A DNA stretch of 64,000 nt from assembly GCA_017962145.1 (NCBI GenBank), contig JAGCVX010000005.1, forward strand, positions 1 to 64,000. Reading direction: 5' to 3'. The position numbers were made by a program, and so were the translations under genes. A model generated the notes under the pieces. That model was not told the origin of the DNA and did no database searches. It saw only the letters and a list, made by a program, of their open reading frames with translations. Numbering within the stretch: the first letter of the stretch is position 1; each line of letters opens with the position of its first letter. Below, piece after piece: positions 10,098-18,934 of the stretch. The DNA comes from Clostridiales bacterium (GTDB lineage Bacteria; Bacillota; Clostridia; Saccharofermentanales; Saccharofermentanaceae).

Positions 10098-12797
10098 ATG
10101 CTTCGTGAACACGATAATGACGGTAAAGAACAAGAGCATCTTTTGCATGCCACAGAGGAAGAATTTGACGAATCTTCCGGTCCTTCCGTATTCGGAACAT
10201 TCTTTAAGTCTCAGAAATCTGATGATGTAATCCAGAATGATTTTAAACACAGCAATTCCTCGGACGAAACACTGCTTCACGCAAACGAAGACAGTGAAGC
10301 TTCGGACGAATCCGATGATGATTCCGTCCGTCGTCCGCTCTTTATCTCTTTTAAAGCAAATGACCCAAAGGAGAATTTTTCCGATGCGCTTCGTGAGCAG
10401 AACAATTCACAGAGCCATTCCGCGAACAGTTATGACTTCCCTGAAGATGAGCTGAATTTCGACGATCTCGAACAGCAGCATGCCCAGGCCATCGGTGAGA
10501 CTCCTTACGCAAATCCGACTTCTTTCGAAGATCTGGCTTCGGCAATTCCGGAAACACCTTATGGTACTCCTTCCCCGAGTGCTCTGCCCCAGTATGAAGC
10601 AGACAATGCTCTCGAGGATGAGATCAATGCCTTTGAAGAGGACTTCTCTTCTGTTTCTCCCTTTGCCGCTTTTAAGCCCTTGGACAATGCTCCGGCCTCT
10701 GAGCCTGAACCTGAAAAGCCGGAGAGCGTTTCCGAGAATGTGCAAGAAACTGTAGAAGCTGTTGAAGAAACCATCGAACAGCCTGCAGTCGAAGAAACCG
10801 TTTCTGAAGTCGTTGAAGAAGCGATCGAAGCACCTATTGATGATAACGCTTCGTATATTGATGATGCTCCGATCGATGATCTGTCTGCATCCTTTATCGA
10901 TGATGCACCGATCGATGATCCGAACGCATTTATCGATGAAACACCGATTGATGAACCCGCAGATTCTTATATTGATGAATCTTCCGTTGAAAATGCACCG
11001 ATTGAAGAAGTTTCCGCGGAAGAAGCCACAGACGAGGAATCCGCTTTCGAAGAGGCTGCTGTAGAAGAGGCACCAGTCGCCGAAACGATTGAGGAAGCTC
11101 CTGTAGCCGAAACAGTTGAAGAAGCAATTGAAGAAGTCGTCGAAGAACCGATTGTAGAAGAACCGATCGTAGAAGAAACTGTTGAAGAAACGCCGACCGT
11201 TGAAGAAACAGCTGCGAATGAGCCGATCGTTGAGGAATCTTCTGTTCCTGCATTTGGAGACGAAGAGCCGCAGGCACCTGTTTCCGAAGCCGTAGTTGAA
11301 GAACCCGTTACCGAAGAGCCGACCGTAGAAGAAGCTGCTACTGAAGCACCAACTGAAGAGGCTCATGAGGAACCTGAAAAGAATATGCTTCTCGGATTCT
11401 TCAATAACGGAAATATCCCCTCATTCTCAAGCGAAGAGAATTCCACACCGGCTCCGCTCTATGACGAAACACCGATTGAGGATCCGACCATGGGCTTTGA
11501 TGAATCCACAACGGAGGAAGCCGAAGAAGATTATCAATCCATCTACCGTGAAAGCGATTCTGCTCAGCCGACAGAAACTTCGAATTATTCTCAGCCTGTC
11601 GTCATGCCGAACGTTTCAATCGCTTCTACAAATCTCGAGCCGGTAGACAAAGTTTATAACGCAAGACCAGCAAACCGTAGAAACAGTGAGGTTTCACAGA
11701 ACCATCTTCTCTTCGGTGATGAAGACGAAGAAACATTTAACAAGCAAGCCCGAGAAGAAGCCGCTCGTGCCCGCGAGGAAGCAGAGCGCCAGAAGCAGCG
11801 CGCGGCTGATCCTTCTTCTAACCTCAGACCGGGATCCGGTCTTGGCGGCGTCCAGCCTCAGCGCACTACGCGTCCTGCAGCCGTTACGGAACCGGAAGAG
11901 AAACCCGAGATCTCCCGTCCGGCAACATCCAGACCGGCCGCACAGTCAACTTCTCGTCCGGGAGCTGCTCGTCCGATCAGCACAAGTGCCCAGATCGTAA
12001 ATACTCAGCATCTGCGTTACAGTGCTGCTTCTCAGAAGGGTGCTTCGATCACTCCTGTATCGACACAGGAGCATAATGAGCGTAAGCCTTCTGTGATCAA
12101 ACCGCTCATTTTCGCCTGCCTCGGTGTTCTTTGCATCGGCGGTGTCGTCTTCTGCTGGAAGTATTTCGATCTCGGAAAGTCTACGACGTCTGTTTCCAGA
12201 GAAACCACTTACGAAAGCAAGACATATCCGACCACTGCTTCCAAATCCGATGACGAGACTTCTGAGACTACAACCGAAGAGTCAAAGGAAGAAACTACAA
12301 CTACAACAACAGCGGAGTCGACTACTAAGGAAGAGACCACAACGACCACGACCGAAGAGCCGACAACTACAACCACTGAAGCAACTACCACAACGACGGA
12401 AGCGACTACAACAACTACTGCAGAACCGACAACTACAGCAAATCCGGGTGTTGCCAAGACTTCCTTCAAGACATCTATTACAAATGCCAAGGCTTCCGGT
12501 GACGAATGCTCTTTCGATATTAAGTTCGAAAACTCCGGTTCCAAGACATCTACACTCAATGCTTCGATCGAGTATGTAACGATCCGATTTGATACATCGG
12601 CTACGATCACCGAAGTAACAAGTGCGTACTTCACCGCCGTTCCGAAGGATGGCAGTAAGAACACATTCCTTCTCTACCCGAAGAGCGATGAGGAGATCGC
12701 AAAAGGAAAGTCCATCCTCGCAGATATCAACGCAAAGGGTGACTCCAGCATCGGTTCCTTTAAGATCAAGGACTTCTACGTATCCTACAACAAGTGA
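10098..12797 (+). CDS. Large acidic single-pass membrane protein with Glu- and Thr-rich regions
   Basis: I do not recognise this 899-residue protein. Residues 1-215 are acidic and cytoplasmic; 218-431 are almost entirely Glu/Val/Ala repeats of the EEPIVEE type, including an IDDAPIDD repeat at 253-294. A basic, helical stretch (QAREEAARAREEAERQKQRA, about 553-572) and a Pro/Arg-rich linker follow. One membrane helix lies at about 668-690, then an external Thr/Glu-rich linker with long TTTTTE runs, then a folded domain of about 100 residues (792-899) that looks like a beta-sandwich. GGAGG precedes the ATG by eight bases. It is divergent from comEA and has no operon partner. Role unknown; a scaffold or surface-display protein is possible. 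Confidence 0.8.
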   Translation: MLREHDNDGKEQEHLLHATEEEFDESSGPSVFGTFFKSQKSDDVIQNDFKHSNSSDETLLHANEDSEASDESDDDSVRRPLFISFKANDPKENFSDALREQNNSQSHSANSYDFPEDELNFDDLEQQHAQAIGETPYANPTSFEDLASAIPETPYGTPSPSALPQYEADNALEDEINAFEEDFSSVSPFAAFKPLDNAPASEPEPEKPESVSENVQETVEAVEETIEQPAVEETVSEVVEEAIEAPIDDNASYIDDAPIDDLSASFIDDAPIDDPNAFIDETPIDEPADSYIDESSVENAPIEEVSAEEATDEESAFEEAAVEEAPVAETIEEAPVAETVEEAIEEVVEEPIVEEPIVEETVEETPTVEETAANEPIVEESSVPAFGDEEPQAPVSEAVVEEPVTEEPTVEEAATEAPTEEAHEEPEKNMLLGFFNNGNIPSFSSEENSTPAPLYDETPIEDPTMGFDESTTEEAEEDYQSIYRESDSAQPTETSNYSQPVVMPNVSIASTNLEPVDKVYNARPANRRNSEVSQNHLLFGDEDEETFNKQAREEAARAREEAERQKQRAADPSSNLRPGSGLGGVQPQRTTRPAAVTEPEEKPEISRPATSRPAAQSTSRPGAARPISTSAQIVNTQHLRYSAASQKGASITPVSTQEHNERKPSVIKPLIFACLGVLCIGGVVFCWKYFDLGKSTTSVSRETTYESKTYPTTASKSDDETSETTTEESKEETTTTTTAESTTKEETTTTTTEEPTTTTTEATTTTTEATTTTTAEPTTTANPGVAKTSFKTSITNAKASGDECSFDIKFENSGSKTSTLNASIEYVTIRFDTSATITEVTSAYFTAVPKDGSKNTFLLYPKSDEEIAKGKSILADINAKGDSSIGSFKIKDFYVSYNK
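10854..10980 (+). repeat. In-frame IDDAPIDD tandem repeat in the acidic protein
   Basis: Three to four degenerate units of 12-13 codons, each centred on IDDAPIDD or IDETPIDE, encoded by near-repeats of ATCGATGATGCACCGATCG. They are part of the acidic region of the surrounding gene and probably expand by slippage or recombination. Confidence 0.65.
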
Positions 12798-12815
12798 TCC
12801 GATCGAAAAACGAAA

Positions 12816-12852
12816 GCAAAGTAAAAGAGGCGCTCCATTTGGAACGCCTCTT
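12816..12852 (-). terminator. Intrinsic terminator of prfB
   Basis: Stem AAGAGGCG plus TCC/GGA with a four-base loop. The single C/A mismatch on the plus strand becomes a U-G pair on the minus strand, and TTTT follows there, so it is mainly the terminator of the minus-strand prfB operon. It may also stop transcripts of the plus-strand acidic gene. Confidence 0.8.
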
Positions 12853-12876
12853 CTTTTGTTCTTTGTTGTTTATGAA

Positions 12877-13986
12877 TTACTTTTCGATCGTCATGCCGGA
12901 AAGGAATGCATTGATGAATCCGTCCAGATTACCGTTCATGACGTTGTCTACGTTTACTTCTTCGTAGCCGGTTCTGTGATCCTTAACGAGAGTGTATGGA
13001 CAGAATACGTAAGAGCGGATCTGGCTGCCCCATGCGATATCCATCTGAACACCCTTTAAGTCTTCGATCTTCTCCATATGTGCGGCCATAGCCAGCGCAT
13101 AGAGTTTTGCTTTCAACATATTCATCGCTGTCTCACGGTTCTGGATCTGAGAACGCTCAGCCTGGCAGGCAACAACGCAACCTGTCGGAATATGTGTAAG
13201 TCGTACAGCGGAGTCGGTACGGTTAACGTGCTGACCACCTTTACCGGTTGCACGGTAAGTATCTACACGGACATCCGCCATATCGATCTTGATATCGATG
13301 GTGTCATCGAGCTCCGGCATAACTTCGCAGGAAGCAAAGGATGTATGTCTTCTCGCCGAAGAATCGAAAGGAGAAATACGGACAAGACGGTGAACGCCGA
13401 TTTCCGAACGAAGGAAACCATAAGCATTCTCACCGATGATCATCATGGAAACGCTCTTGATTCCGGCTTCATCACCATCGAGATACTCCAGTTCCTTGAT
13501 CTCAAAGTCATGATCCTGCGCCCAGTGGCAATACATACGATACAGCATGCTGACCCAGTCCTGCGCTTCTGTTCCGCCGGCACCGGCATGCAGTGTCAAT
13601 ATAGCATTATTCTTATCGTATTCACCGGTAAGAAGTGTCTCAAGTCTCATCTTCTCATAATCGGAAGTGAACTTTTTCACACCTTCCTGGGCTTCTGCCA
13701 GAACGTCTGTATCTTCGGCTTCGTTACCCAGTTCGCAAAGAACCAGAAGATCTTCTCTGGATGTTGCCAGATCTTCGAAAGTTTTGATACGCTTCTGCAG
13801 TCTCTTCATCTTGGTCTGCTCAGCCTGGGCACGCTCTACGTCGTTCCAGTAATCCGGCTCCTGAGAACGAGCCTCAAGCTCCGATACCTGATCGCTGACC
13901 TGCTTAATATGCAGTGCGTCACGAAGAAGCTCGATCTTCTCTTCGTAGCCTTCCAGTTCCAATCGCAGGTTATCAAATTCAAGCAT
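12877..13986 (-). CDS. prfB: Peptide chain release factor 2 (RF2)
   Basis: Recognises UGA and UAA stop codons and triggers peptide release on the ribosome. The 369-residue product has the coiled N-terminal domain, the stop-codon-reading SPF tripeptide (RISPFDSSARRHTSF) and the catalytic GGQ loop (TGKGGQHVNRTDSAVRLTH). The frame is continuous from the ATG: the internal UGA with its CTTTGAC slip site, present near codon 25 of many prfB genes, is absent, so the usual autoregulatory frameshift is not used. Its ATG shares one base with the aminotransferase stop (TAATG), so translation is probably coupled. Third gene of an Lrp-aminotransferase-prfB operon. Confidence 0.97.
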   Translation of the reverse strand: MLEFDNLRLELEGYEEKIELLRDALHIKQVSDQVSELEARSQEPDYWNDVERAQAEQTKMKRLQKRIKTFEDLATSREDLLVLCELGNEAEDTDVLAEAQEGVKKFTSDYEKMRLETLLTGEYDKNNAILTLHAGAGGTEAQDWVSMLYRMYCHWAQDHDFEIKELEYLDGDEAGIKSVSMMIIGENAYGFLRSEIGVHRLVRISPFDSSARRHTSFASCEVMPELDDTIDIKIDMADVRVDTYRATGKGGQHVNRTDSAVRLTHIPTGCVVACQAERSQIQNRETAMNMLKAKLYALAMAAHMEKIEDLKGVQMDIAWGSQIRSYVFCPYTLVKDHRTGYEEVNVDNVMNGNLDGFINAFLSGMTIEK

Positions 13987-15182
13987 TATTCTTTACTCCC
14001 ATTCTTTAAATCCTGTACAAATTCTTTCAAACGTTTCATGGCTTCCATGATGTTCTCCATCGAAGCCGCATAACTGATACGGACATGTCCTTCTCCGCAT
14101 TCACCGAAAGCATTACCCGGAACGATCGCGACTTTCTTTTCCATCAGGAACTTCTCGCAGAACTGCTCGGATGTAAGGCCTAATCCCTCAATACTCGGGA
14201 ACGCATAGAAAGCACCTGTCGGAGTGAAGCAGCGAAGTCCCGCTTCTTTCAGGCCGTTGATGATCACACGTCTTCTTCTGTTATACTCGTCGCGCATCTC
14301 ATCAACTTCTTTATCACCATTGCGGCAAGCCTCGATAACTGCGTACTGGGCAGTTGTCGGAGAACTCATGATGCAATATTGATGAACCTTATTCATAGCA
14401 GCTACCAGCTGGGCAGGACCTGCCATATAGCCGATTCTCCAGCCTGTCATAGCGAAAGACTTGGAAAAACCATTTACAACGATGGTTCTGTCATAGAGTT
14501 CCGGGAAAGAAGCGATCGATGCCGGCTTCTCACCTGTGTAGCTCAGCTCGGAATAGAGTTCATCGGAAACAACGAAGATATTCGGATGACGTACCAGTAC
14601 ATCCTTGATCTTCGCCAGATCTTCACGCGTCATAGTTGCGCCGGTAGGATTGCCCGGATATCCGAGAATGATATACTTCGTCTTCTCGGTGATCGCCGCT
14701 TCCAGATCTTCCGGCATAAGTTTATATTCGTCCTTTTCCTTGGTCTCGATAACGACCGGTACACCTCTGGCCAGCGTGACTGTAGCTCGGTACGCTACAA
14801 AACACGGCTCCAGGATGATGACTTCATCTCCCGGATTGATCAGTGCACGGGCGATCAGATCCAGCGCTTCACTACCGCCAACGGTAACCAGAAGCTGGGT
14901 CTTCGGATCGTACTTCAGAGAAAAGCGTCTTTCCAGATATTCGGAAATCGCCTTTCGGACCTCGATATATCCCTGATTCGGGGAATAATGTGTATATCCA
15001 TCTTCCAGAGAAAAGATACCTGCTTCACGGATATTCCATGGCGTCACAAAATCCGGCTCGCCGATGGAAAGAGAGATAACCTCTCCCTTCATCTCATTCG
15101 CCAGATCGAAGAAACGACGGATCGCAGATGGCTTGATCTCATTAACTACGGAAGATATGCTGCCCAGATAATCAATACTCAT
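13986..15182 (-). CDS. Class I/II pyridoxal-phosphate aminotransferase
   Basis: A cytosolic fold-type I aminotransferase, 398 residues, the normal length. Visible parts are SLSIGEPDFVTP at the entry, the cofactor-contacting GGSEALDL, YPGNPTGATMTREDL, VSDELYSELSY and the Schiff-base lysine in NGFSKSFAMTGWRIGY. These place it in the aspartate/aromatic/branched-chain-type subgroup; the exact amino acid cannot be fixed by eye. GGAGG precedes the ATG. It follows an Lrp/AsnC regulator gene by 31 bases, an arrangement common for amino-acid-responsive aminotransferases, so the regulator probably senses a related amino acid and controls this gene together with prfB downstream. Confidence 0.92.
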   Translation of the reverse strand: MSIDYLGSISSVVNEIKPSAIRRFFDLANEMKGEVISLSIGEPDFVTPWNIREAGIFSLEDGYTHYSPNQGYIEVRKAISEYLERRFSLKYDPKTQLLVTVGGSEALDLIARALINPGDEVIILEPCFVAYRATVTLARGVPVVIETKEKDEYKLMPEDLEAAITEKTKYIILGYPGNPTGATMTREDLAKIKDVLVRHPNIFVVSDELYSELSYTGEKPASIASFPELYDRTIVVNGFSKSFAMTGWRIGYMAGPAQLVAAMNKVHQYCIMSSPTTAQYAVIEACRNGDKEVDEMRDEYNRRRRVIINGLKEAGLRCFTPTGAFYAFPSIEGLGLTSEQFCEKFLMEKKVAIVPGNAFGECGEGHVRISYAASMENIMEAMKRLKEFVQDLKNGSKE

Positions 15183-15213
15183 GAATGAACCTCCTCAAAC
15201 GTACCGCGTAACG

Positions 15214-15702
15214 TTAGAGTACGATGGCTTCACGATCATCGATCTGCTTTTGCTCAAACAGCGTACCATTACTCTTATACTTCTTCAGGATGAAATGTGT
15301 AGAGGTGGAAAGCACACCTTCCAGCGGTGCGATCTTATCCGCTACAAAGTTCGCTACCTCTCTGAGTGTAGAGTCCTCGATGATCAGCATCAGGTCAAAA
15401 CCGCCGGACATCAGATAGCAGGAAGAAACCTGCGGGTAGCGATAAAACTGGCTGGCGATCTTATCAAATCCCTGATTGCGCTGTGGGGTGATACGAACCT
15501 CGATCAACGCGGTAACGGTCTCACGCTCGGACTTCTCCCAGTTGATCACGGTATTGTAACCCAGGATCATATTCTCTTTCTTACAGGCTTCTAACTCGGC
15601 GGCGACTGCTTCCTCCGAACAATTCAGCATAACTGCCAATTCAGCTGTAGATAATCTCGCGTTATGCTCGATCAACTGCAATAATTCAATACGATTTAGC
15701 AT
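15214..15702 (-). CDS. Lrp/AsnC family transcriptional regulator
   Basis: Leucine-responsive-type regulator of 162 residues. The N-terminal winged helix-turn-helix is visible as IELLQLIEHNARLSTAELAV, and the C-terminal ligand-binding RAM domain as VTALIEVRITP, YPQVSSCYLMSGGFDLML and HFILKKYKSNG. It heads an operon with an aminotransferase and prfB, which suggests control of amino-acid metabolism and autoregulation. The C-terminal tail is short and acidic. The effector is unknown. The gap upstream holds the malic-enzyme terminator and probably this operon's promoter, but I could not assign its boxes. Confidence 0.93.
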   Translation of the reverse strand: MLNRIELLQLIEHNARLSTAELAVMLNCSEEAVAAELEACKKENMILGYNTVINWEKSERETVTALIEVRITPQRNQGFDKIASQFYRYPQVSSCYLMSGGFDLMLIIEDSTLREVANFVADKIAPLEGVLSTSTHFILKKYKSNGTLFEQKQIDDREAIVL

Positions 15703-15784
15703 CTTAACACCTCCGATTTTAGAATCACCTTGCTATTCTACCACAACAAAGTGTAAATGTATGCAATATAAGCCTTACAGTTTA

Positions 15785-15829
15785 AATACACAAGAAGATG
15801 GGCCGCTCTTTTTAGAACGACCCATCTTC
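15785..15829 (-). terminator. Intrinsic terminator of the malic enzyme gene
   Basis: Long imperfect hairpin: GAAGATGGG paired with CCCATCTTC, then CG and TCT/AGA pairs with a TTTT loop. Both plus-strand C/A mismatches become U-G pairs in the minus-strand RNA, so it evolved to stop the malic enzyme transcript, although the following T run is weak. Confidence 0.7.
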
Positions 15830-15847
15830 TTTGTTTCAATTCTTTAT

Positions 15848-17020
15848 TCAGATACGAGCTACGCCGCTCTTCTTAGCTGCCTCGGCAACAGCTGCAGCAA
15901 CAGCCTTACCAACACGCGGATCGAAAGCATCCGGAAGGATGTACTCAGGATTGAGTTCTTCATCGGATACTACGCCTGCGATAGCATTTGCAGCAGCGAT
16001 CTTCATCTCGTCGTTGATGTCAGAAGCACGGACATCAAGAGCACCACGGAAGATACCCGGGAAAGCGAGAACGTTGTTAACCTGGTTCGGGAAGTCGGAA
16101 CGACCTGTAGCCATAACAGCAACACCGGCCTTCTTAGCCTCATCCGGCAGGATCTCAGGTGTCGGGTTCGCGCAAGCAAATACGATCGGATCCTTAGCCA
16201 TGGTAGCAACCATCTCAGCTGTCAGAACGCCCGGAGCAGAAACACCGATGAATACGTCTGCACCAACGATAACGTCCTTGAGGGAACCCTTCTTCATCTT
16301 CTGGTTTGTGATAGCAGCGATCTCTTCCTTAGCGGAGTTCAGCTTCTCACGACCCTGGTAAATCGCACCAGTTCTGTCGCAGAGAACAACGTCCTTCAGA
16401 CCACGGGAGATCAGGAGCTTTGTGATAGCGGTAGCAGCAGCGCCGGCACCGTTAACAACAACGGAGATCTCTTCGATCTTCTTGCCAACGATCTTCAGAG
16501 CGTTGGTAAGACCAGCGAGTGTGATAACGGCAGTACCATGCTGGTCATCGTGGAAGATCGGGATATCACATCTTTCCTTCAGCTTCTTCTCGATCTCGAA
16601 GCATCTCGGAGCGGAGATATCCTCGAGGTTAACGCCACCGAAAGAACCGGCCAGCAGAGCAACTGTGTTAACGATATCGTCAACTTCCTTGGAACGGATG
16701 CACAGCGGGAAAGCATCTACATCACCAAATGCCTTAAACAGTGCGCACTTACCTTCCATAACCGGCATACCGGCTTCCGGTCCGATATCACCCAGACCCA
16801 GAACAGCTGTACCGTCAGTAACAACGGCAACAAGATTATGACGACGTGTATATTTGTAAGAAAGATCAACATCCTTGGAGATCTCGAGACAAGGCTCAGC
16901 AACACCAGGTGTATAAGCTACAGACAGATCGTGCTTGGATGCAACAGGAGCACGAGTGATAACTTCGATCTTACCTTTCCATTCAGCATGCTTCTGAATG
17001 GCTTCTTGTTTAATATCCAT
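15848..17020 (-). CDS. NAD(P)-dependent malic enzyme
   Basis: Oxidative decarboxylation of malate to pyruvate and CO2 in the cytosol. The 390-residue product is the short bacterial form without the phosphotransacetylase fusion. Visible are AYTPGVAEPCLEI, the catalytic lysine region GKCALFKAFGD, metal-binding FHDDQHGTAV, the Rossmann glycines in VVVNGAGAAATAI, FIGVSAPGVLT and FACANPTPEI. The start chosen is the ATG at 17020, after GGAGG with eight bases, not the one five codons upstream. It is monocistronic, with its own promoter (TTGAAA/TATTAT) and terminator. Cofactor preference cannot be read with confidence. Confidence 0.95.
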   Translation of the reverse strand: MDIKQEAIQKHAEWKGKIEVITRAPVASKHDLSVAYTPGVAEPCLEISKDVDLSYKYTRRHNLVAVVTDGTAVLGLGDIGPEAGMPVMEGKCALFKAFGDVDAFPLCIRSKEVDDIVNTVALLAGSFGGVNLEDISAPRCFEIEKKLKERCDIPIFHDDQHGTAVITLAGLTNALKIVGKKIEEISVVVNGAGAAATAITKLLISRGLKDVVLCDRTGAIYQGREKLNSAKEEIAAITNQKMKKGSLKDVIVGADVFIGVSAPGVLTAEMVATMAKDPIVFACANPTPEILPDEAKKAGVAVMATGRSDFPNQVNNVLAFPGIFRGALDVRASDINDEMKIAAANAIAGVVSDEELNPEYILPDAFDPRVGKAVAAAVAEAAKKSGVARI

Positions 17021-17060
17021 AATTCTTTCCTCCATGATGATTTTTTACAGGAACATTACA

Positions 17061-17089
17061 ATAATAGGGAAACTCATGCAAAATTTCAA
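17061..17089 (-). promoter_or_regulatory. Malic enzyme promoter
   Basis: Minus-strand TTGAAA, 17-base spacer, TATTAT, about 40 bases before the malic enzyme ATG. Confidence 0.65.
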
Positions 17090-17166
17090 TCCATGAAATA
17101 AACAAACTTACCTATTAAAAGGAAAAGTTTAGGGGCATTTTGCCATATAGAGAAAAGAAATGAAAA

Positions 17167-17913
17167 TTATTCCTGTTCCAGAATGGTGATCATATGGTAG
17201 CGAAGGCCCATATTTCTAGCCAGAACAAGCGTAAAATACGCGGTTATAAAGGATTTGACCAGGCAGAAACCGATCGAGCCGTTGTGAAGGATCGCACCTG
17301 TGATGCCACTAAGCAGATACCATAAAAGCAGGATCGCCGTTACTTCGATAATGATCGAGAGTTTATGACCGTGTGTCTTGACCGCACTCGCCCAGGAAGA
17401 TGTAAATGCGTCCTTCTTCTCAAAAAGGACCAGTCCCGGAAGTGCATAAAGCGCCGGAATCAGGAAAATAAGGATCGGCGGCATCATCGCGAGCGTGACC
17501 AGAAACGGCATAGAAGCAAGCAACGTAAAAAGTATGATCCACCAGATACGGGTAAAGTAGATCTTCGGAGCATGGGAAAGCTTCACCTGACGAAGATCAC
17601 ACACATAAAGAACAAAATAGAAAAGGCCGATCAGGTAGAGAAGGAAGCAATATCCAAAAAAACTGACGGCGTAAAGAGCATTTCCCCACGTCAGGACCGA
17701 AGTGACCGGAGTCGCTTCGTAGGCAGCATAATAGTCCTCCGCCTCCATAAGATCTTCCGTCCAGTAGATATACTGGGAAAAGTCGGGATCTCCCGGCGGA
17801 GAGTAGAAAAACCAAAAAGAAACTCCCCAGACAAGGAGGAGGAGCAGCACAGCTGCCCACCTCTTAGTCAGAGAGTCTACTTGATACGCTTTCAGTGGAG
17901 ATGCAAATATCAT
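17167..17913 (-). CDS. Multi-pass membrane protein of unknown function
   Basis: A 248-residue integral membrane protein with about five hydrophobic segments: a helix after the KRW of residues 18-20, an external stretch rich in Tyr/Asp, then helices around YAVSFFGYCFLLYLIGLFYF, IWWIILFTLLASMPFLV, PPILIFLIPALYALPG and ITAILLLWYLLSGITG-like sequence. It weakly resembles DUF624/YesL-like or DUF975-like small membrane proteins, but I cannot assign it. I place the start at 17913, where GAGG lies 13-15 bases upstream; an ATG at 17967 would overlap the 2Fe-2S gene by 37 bases. It may be the tail gene of the redox cluster or independent of it. Confidence 0.7.
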   Translation of the reverse strand: MIFASPLKAYQVDSLTKRWAAVLLLLLVWGVSFWFFYSPPGDPDFSQYIYWTEDLMEAEDYYAAYEATPVTSVLTWGNALYAVSFFGYCFLLYLIGLFYFVLYVCDLRQVKLSHAPKIYFTRIWWIILFTLLASMPFLVTLAMMPPILIFLIPALYALPGLVLFEKKDAFTSSWASAVKTHGHKLSIIIEVTAILLLWYLLSGITGAILHNGSIGFCLVKSFITAYFTLVLARNMGLRYHMITILEQE

Positions 17914-17930
17914 CTGGAAGCAGATGCACC

Positions 17931-18296
17931 TCAGAGCTGAGCGGTAGCGATTGTCAGATCTTCGCAAACCTGACCGTTAACGATGTGCTCAGCAACCATA
18001 CGCTTTGCCTTGTTCGGATCCATCTTGATATATGTAACCTTGGAACCGTCAGCATCAATAACTTCAACGATCGGCTCATACTTGCAAAGACCGATGCAGC
18101 CTGTCATCGTAACTGCAACATCTTCAACACCACGTGTCTTCAGCTCTTCAACGATCGCGGTCATAACCGGACGAGCACCAGCTGCGATACCACATGTAGC
18201 CATACCGACTACGATACGCTTGCCGGCTTCAGATCTTGCGGACATGTCAGCCTTGGCCTTGTTTTTGATTGCTTCGAGTTCTGCTAATGATTTCAT
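17931..18296 (-). CDS. Thioredoxin-like [2Fe-2S] ferredoxin (HndB/NuoE-like)
   Basis: Small electron carrier related to the 2Fe-2S subunit that accompanies bifurcating [FeFe]-hydrogenases. The 121-residue product shows the family motifs MATCGIAAGARPV and TGCIGLCKYEPIVEV. Cysteines are at 35, 67, 71 and 111; the first member of the pair is followed by AAG rather than a second nearby cysteine, as in HndB-type proteins. GGAGG precedes the ATG by nine bases. It is the last recognised gene of the hydrogenase-like signalling cluster, two bases after the GHKL ATPase gene. The catalytic partners HydA/HydB that usually follow are not present here. Confidence 0.88.
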   Translation of the reverse strand: MKSLAELEAIKNKAKADMSARSEAGKRIVVGMATCGIAAGARPVMTAIVEELKTRGVEDVAVTMTGCIGLCKYEPIVEVIDADGSKVTYIKMDPNKAKRMVAEHIVNGQVCEDLTIATAQL

Positions 18297-18298
18297 AC

Positions 18299-18853
18299 TT
18301 ATAAACCTCCAAGTATTAATTCTTGTTGTTCGCGATAATAATCACACAAAAACAGATATATCTCCGGCTCCTGAAGCGATACACCATCAAGTTTTTCCTT
18401 GATCTCACGGGTATCAATTACGGCTTTTCCCTTCTCATCATGTTCGAAGATCACGACAAAATCACATGTCGCTTCGCAAGAGCCGATCAGTGCAGCCAGG
18501 GACTCTCCTACATCTCCCAGGGGGAGACAGTCGATCGAAGAAGGCACCAGTGTCGCGGTGACCTCTGTTCCCTCACCCAGTGTACTCTTGATCTGCAGGC
18601 TTCCGCCTGTAAGTTCACAGAGTTCCTTCAGTAAAGGCAATCCCAGTCCGACTTTTCTTGTGCTCCGCGTCGTAGCGAAAGGATCCGTCACCTTTGAGAC
18701 AAACTCTTCGCTCATCCCGCATCCGTTATCGATAAACGAGATCACAAGACGATCCTCTTTCGATATCATATGAATTCGAAGCGTCACCAGCGACGCGCCG
18801 GCTCTGGTCGAATTCGTCAAGATATCCAGAATATGAAGAGATAATTCTCTCAA
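18299..18853 (-). CDS. GHKL (histidine-kinase-type) ATPase of the hydrogenase-like cluster
   Basis: ATP-binding protein of the GHKL superfamily without phosphoacceptor or receiver domains. Visible are HILDILTNSTRAGAS (N box), FIDNGCGMSEEF (G1 box), TRSTRKVGLGLPLLKEL (G2) and GEGTEVTATL. Homologues are regular neighbours of [FeFe]-hydrogenase genes in Clostridia. I start at a TTG at 18853 (184 residues) because relatives begin with the equivalent of RELSLHIL and AGGGGAG lies just upstream; a GTG at 18895 would add 14 residues with no good ribosome site. The C-terminal third is specific to this group. Substrate or protein target unknown. Confidence 0.85.
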   Translation of the reverse strand: MRELSLHILDILTNSTRAGASLVTLRIHMISKEDRLVISFIDNGCGMSEEFVSKVTDPFATTRSTRKVGLGLPLLKELCELTGGSLQIKSTLGEGTEVTATLVPSSIDCLPLGDVGESLAALIGSCEATCDFVVIFEHDEKGKAVIDTREIKEKLDGVSLQEPEIYLFLCDYYREQQELILGGL

Positions 18854-18934
18854 GCTACTCCCCTGTCTCCAACTCTGATCCAGCTGGAAAAGCACTTCAG
18901 ATCTATATTTGTTATTGTCAACTTCTGTATTATA

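Noticed and set aside
9908-10153. Upstream extension of comEA by 82 residues
   Set aside because: No ribosome site, not protein-like, and it would overlap the divergent acidic gene; the ATG at 9907 has GGAGAGG.
12260-12440. Repeated ACTACAACC-type DNA considered as a regulatory or CRISPR-like repeat
   Set aside because: It is in frame and encodes the Thr/Glu stalk of the acidic protein; there are no spacers and no cas genes.
12209-12664. Val/Ser-rich open frame opposite the Thr-rich region
   Set aside because: It is only the complement of the Thr codon repeats; no start site or family resemblance.
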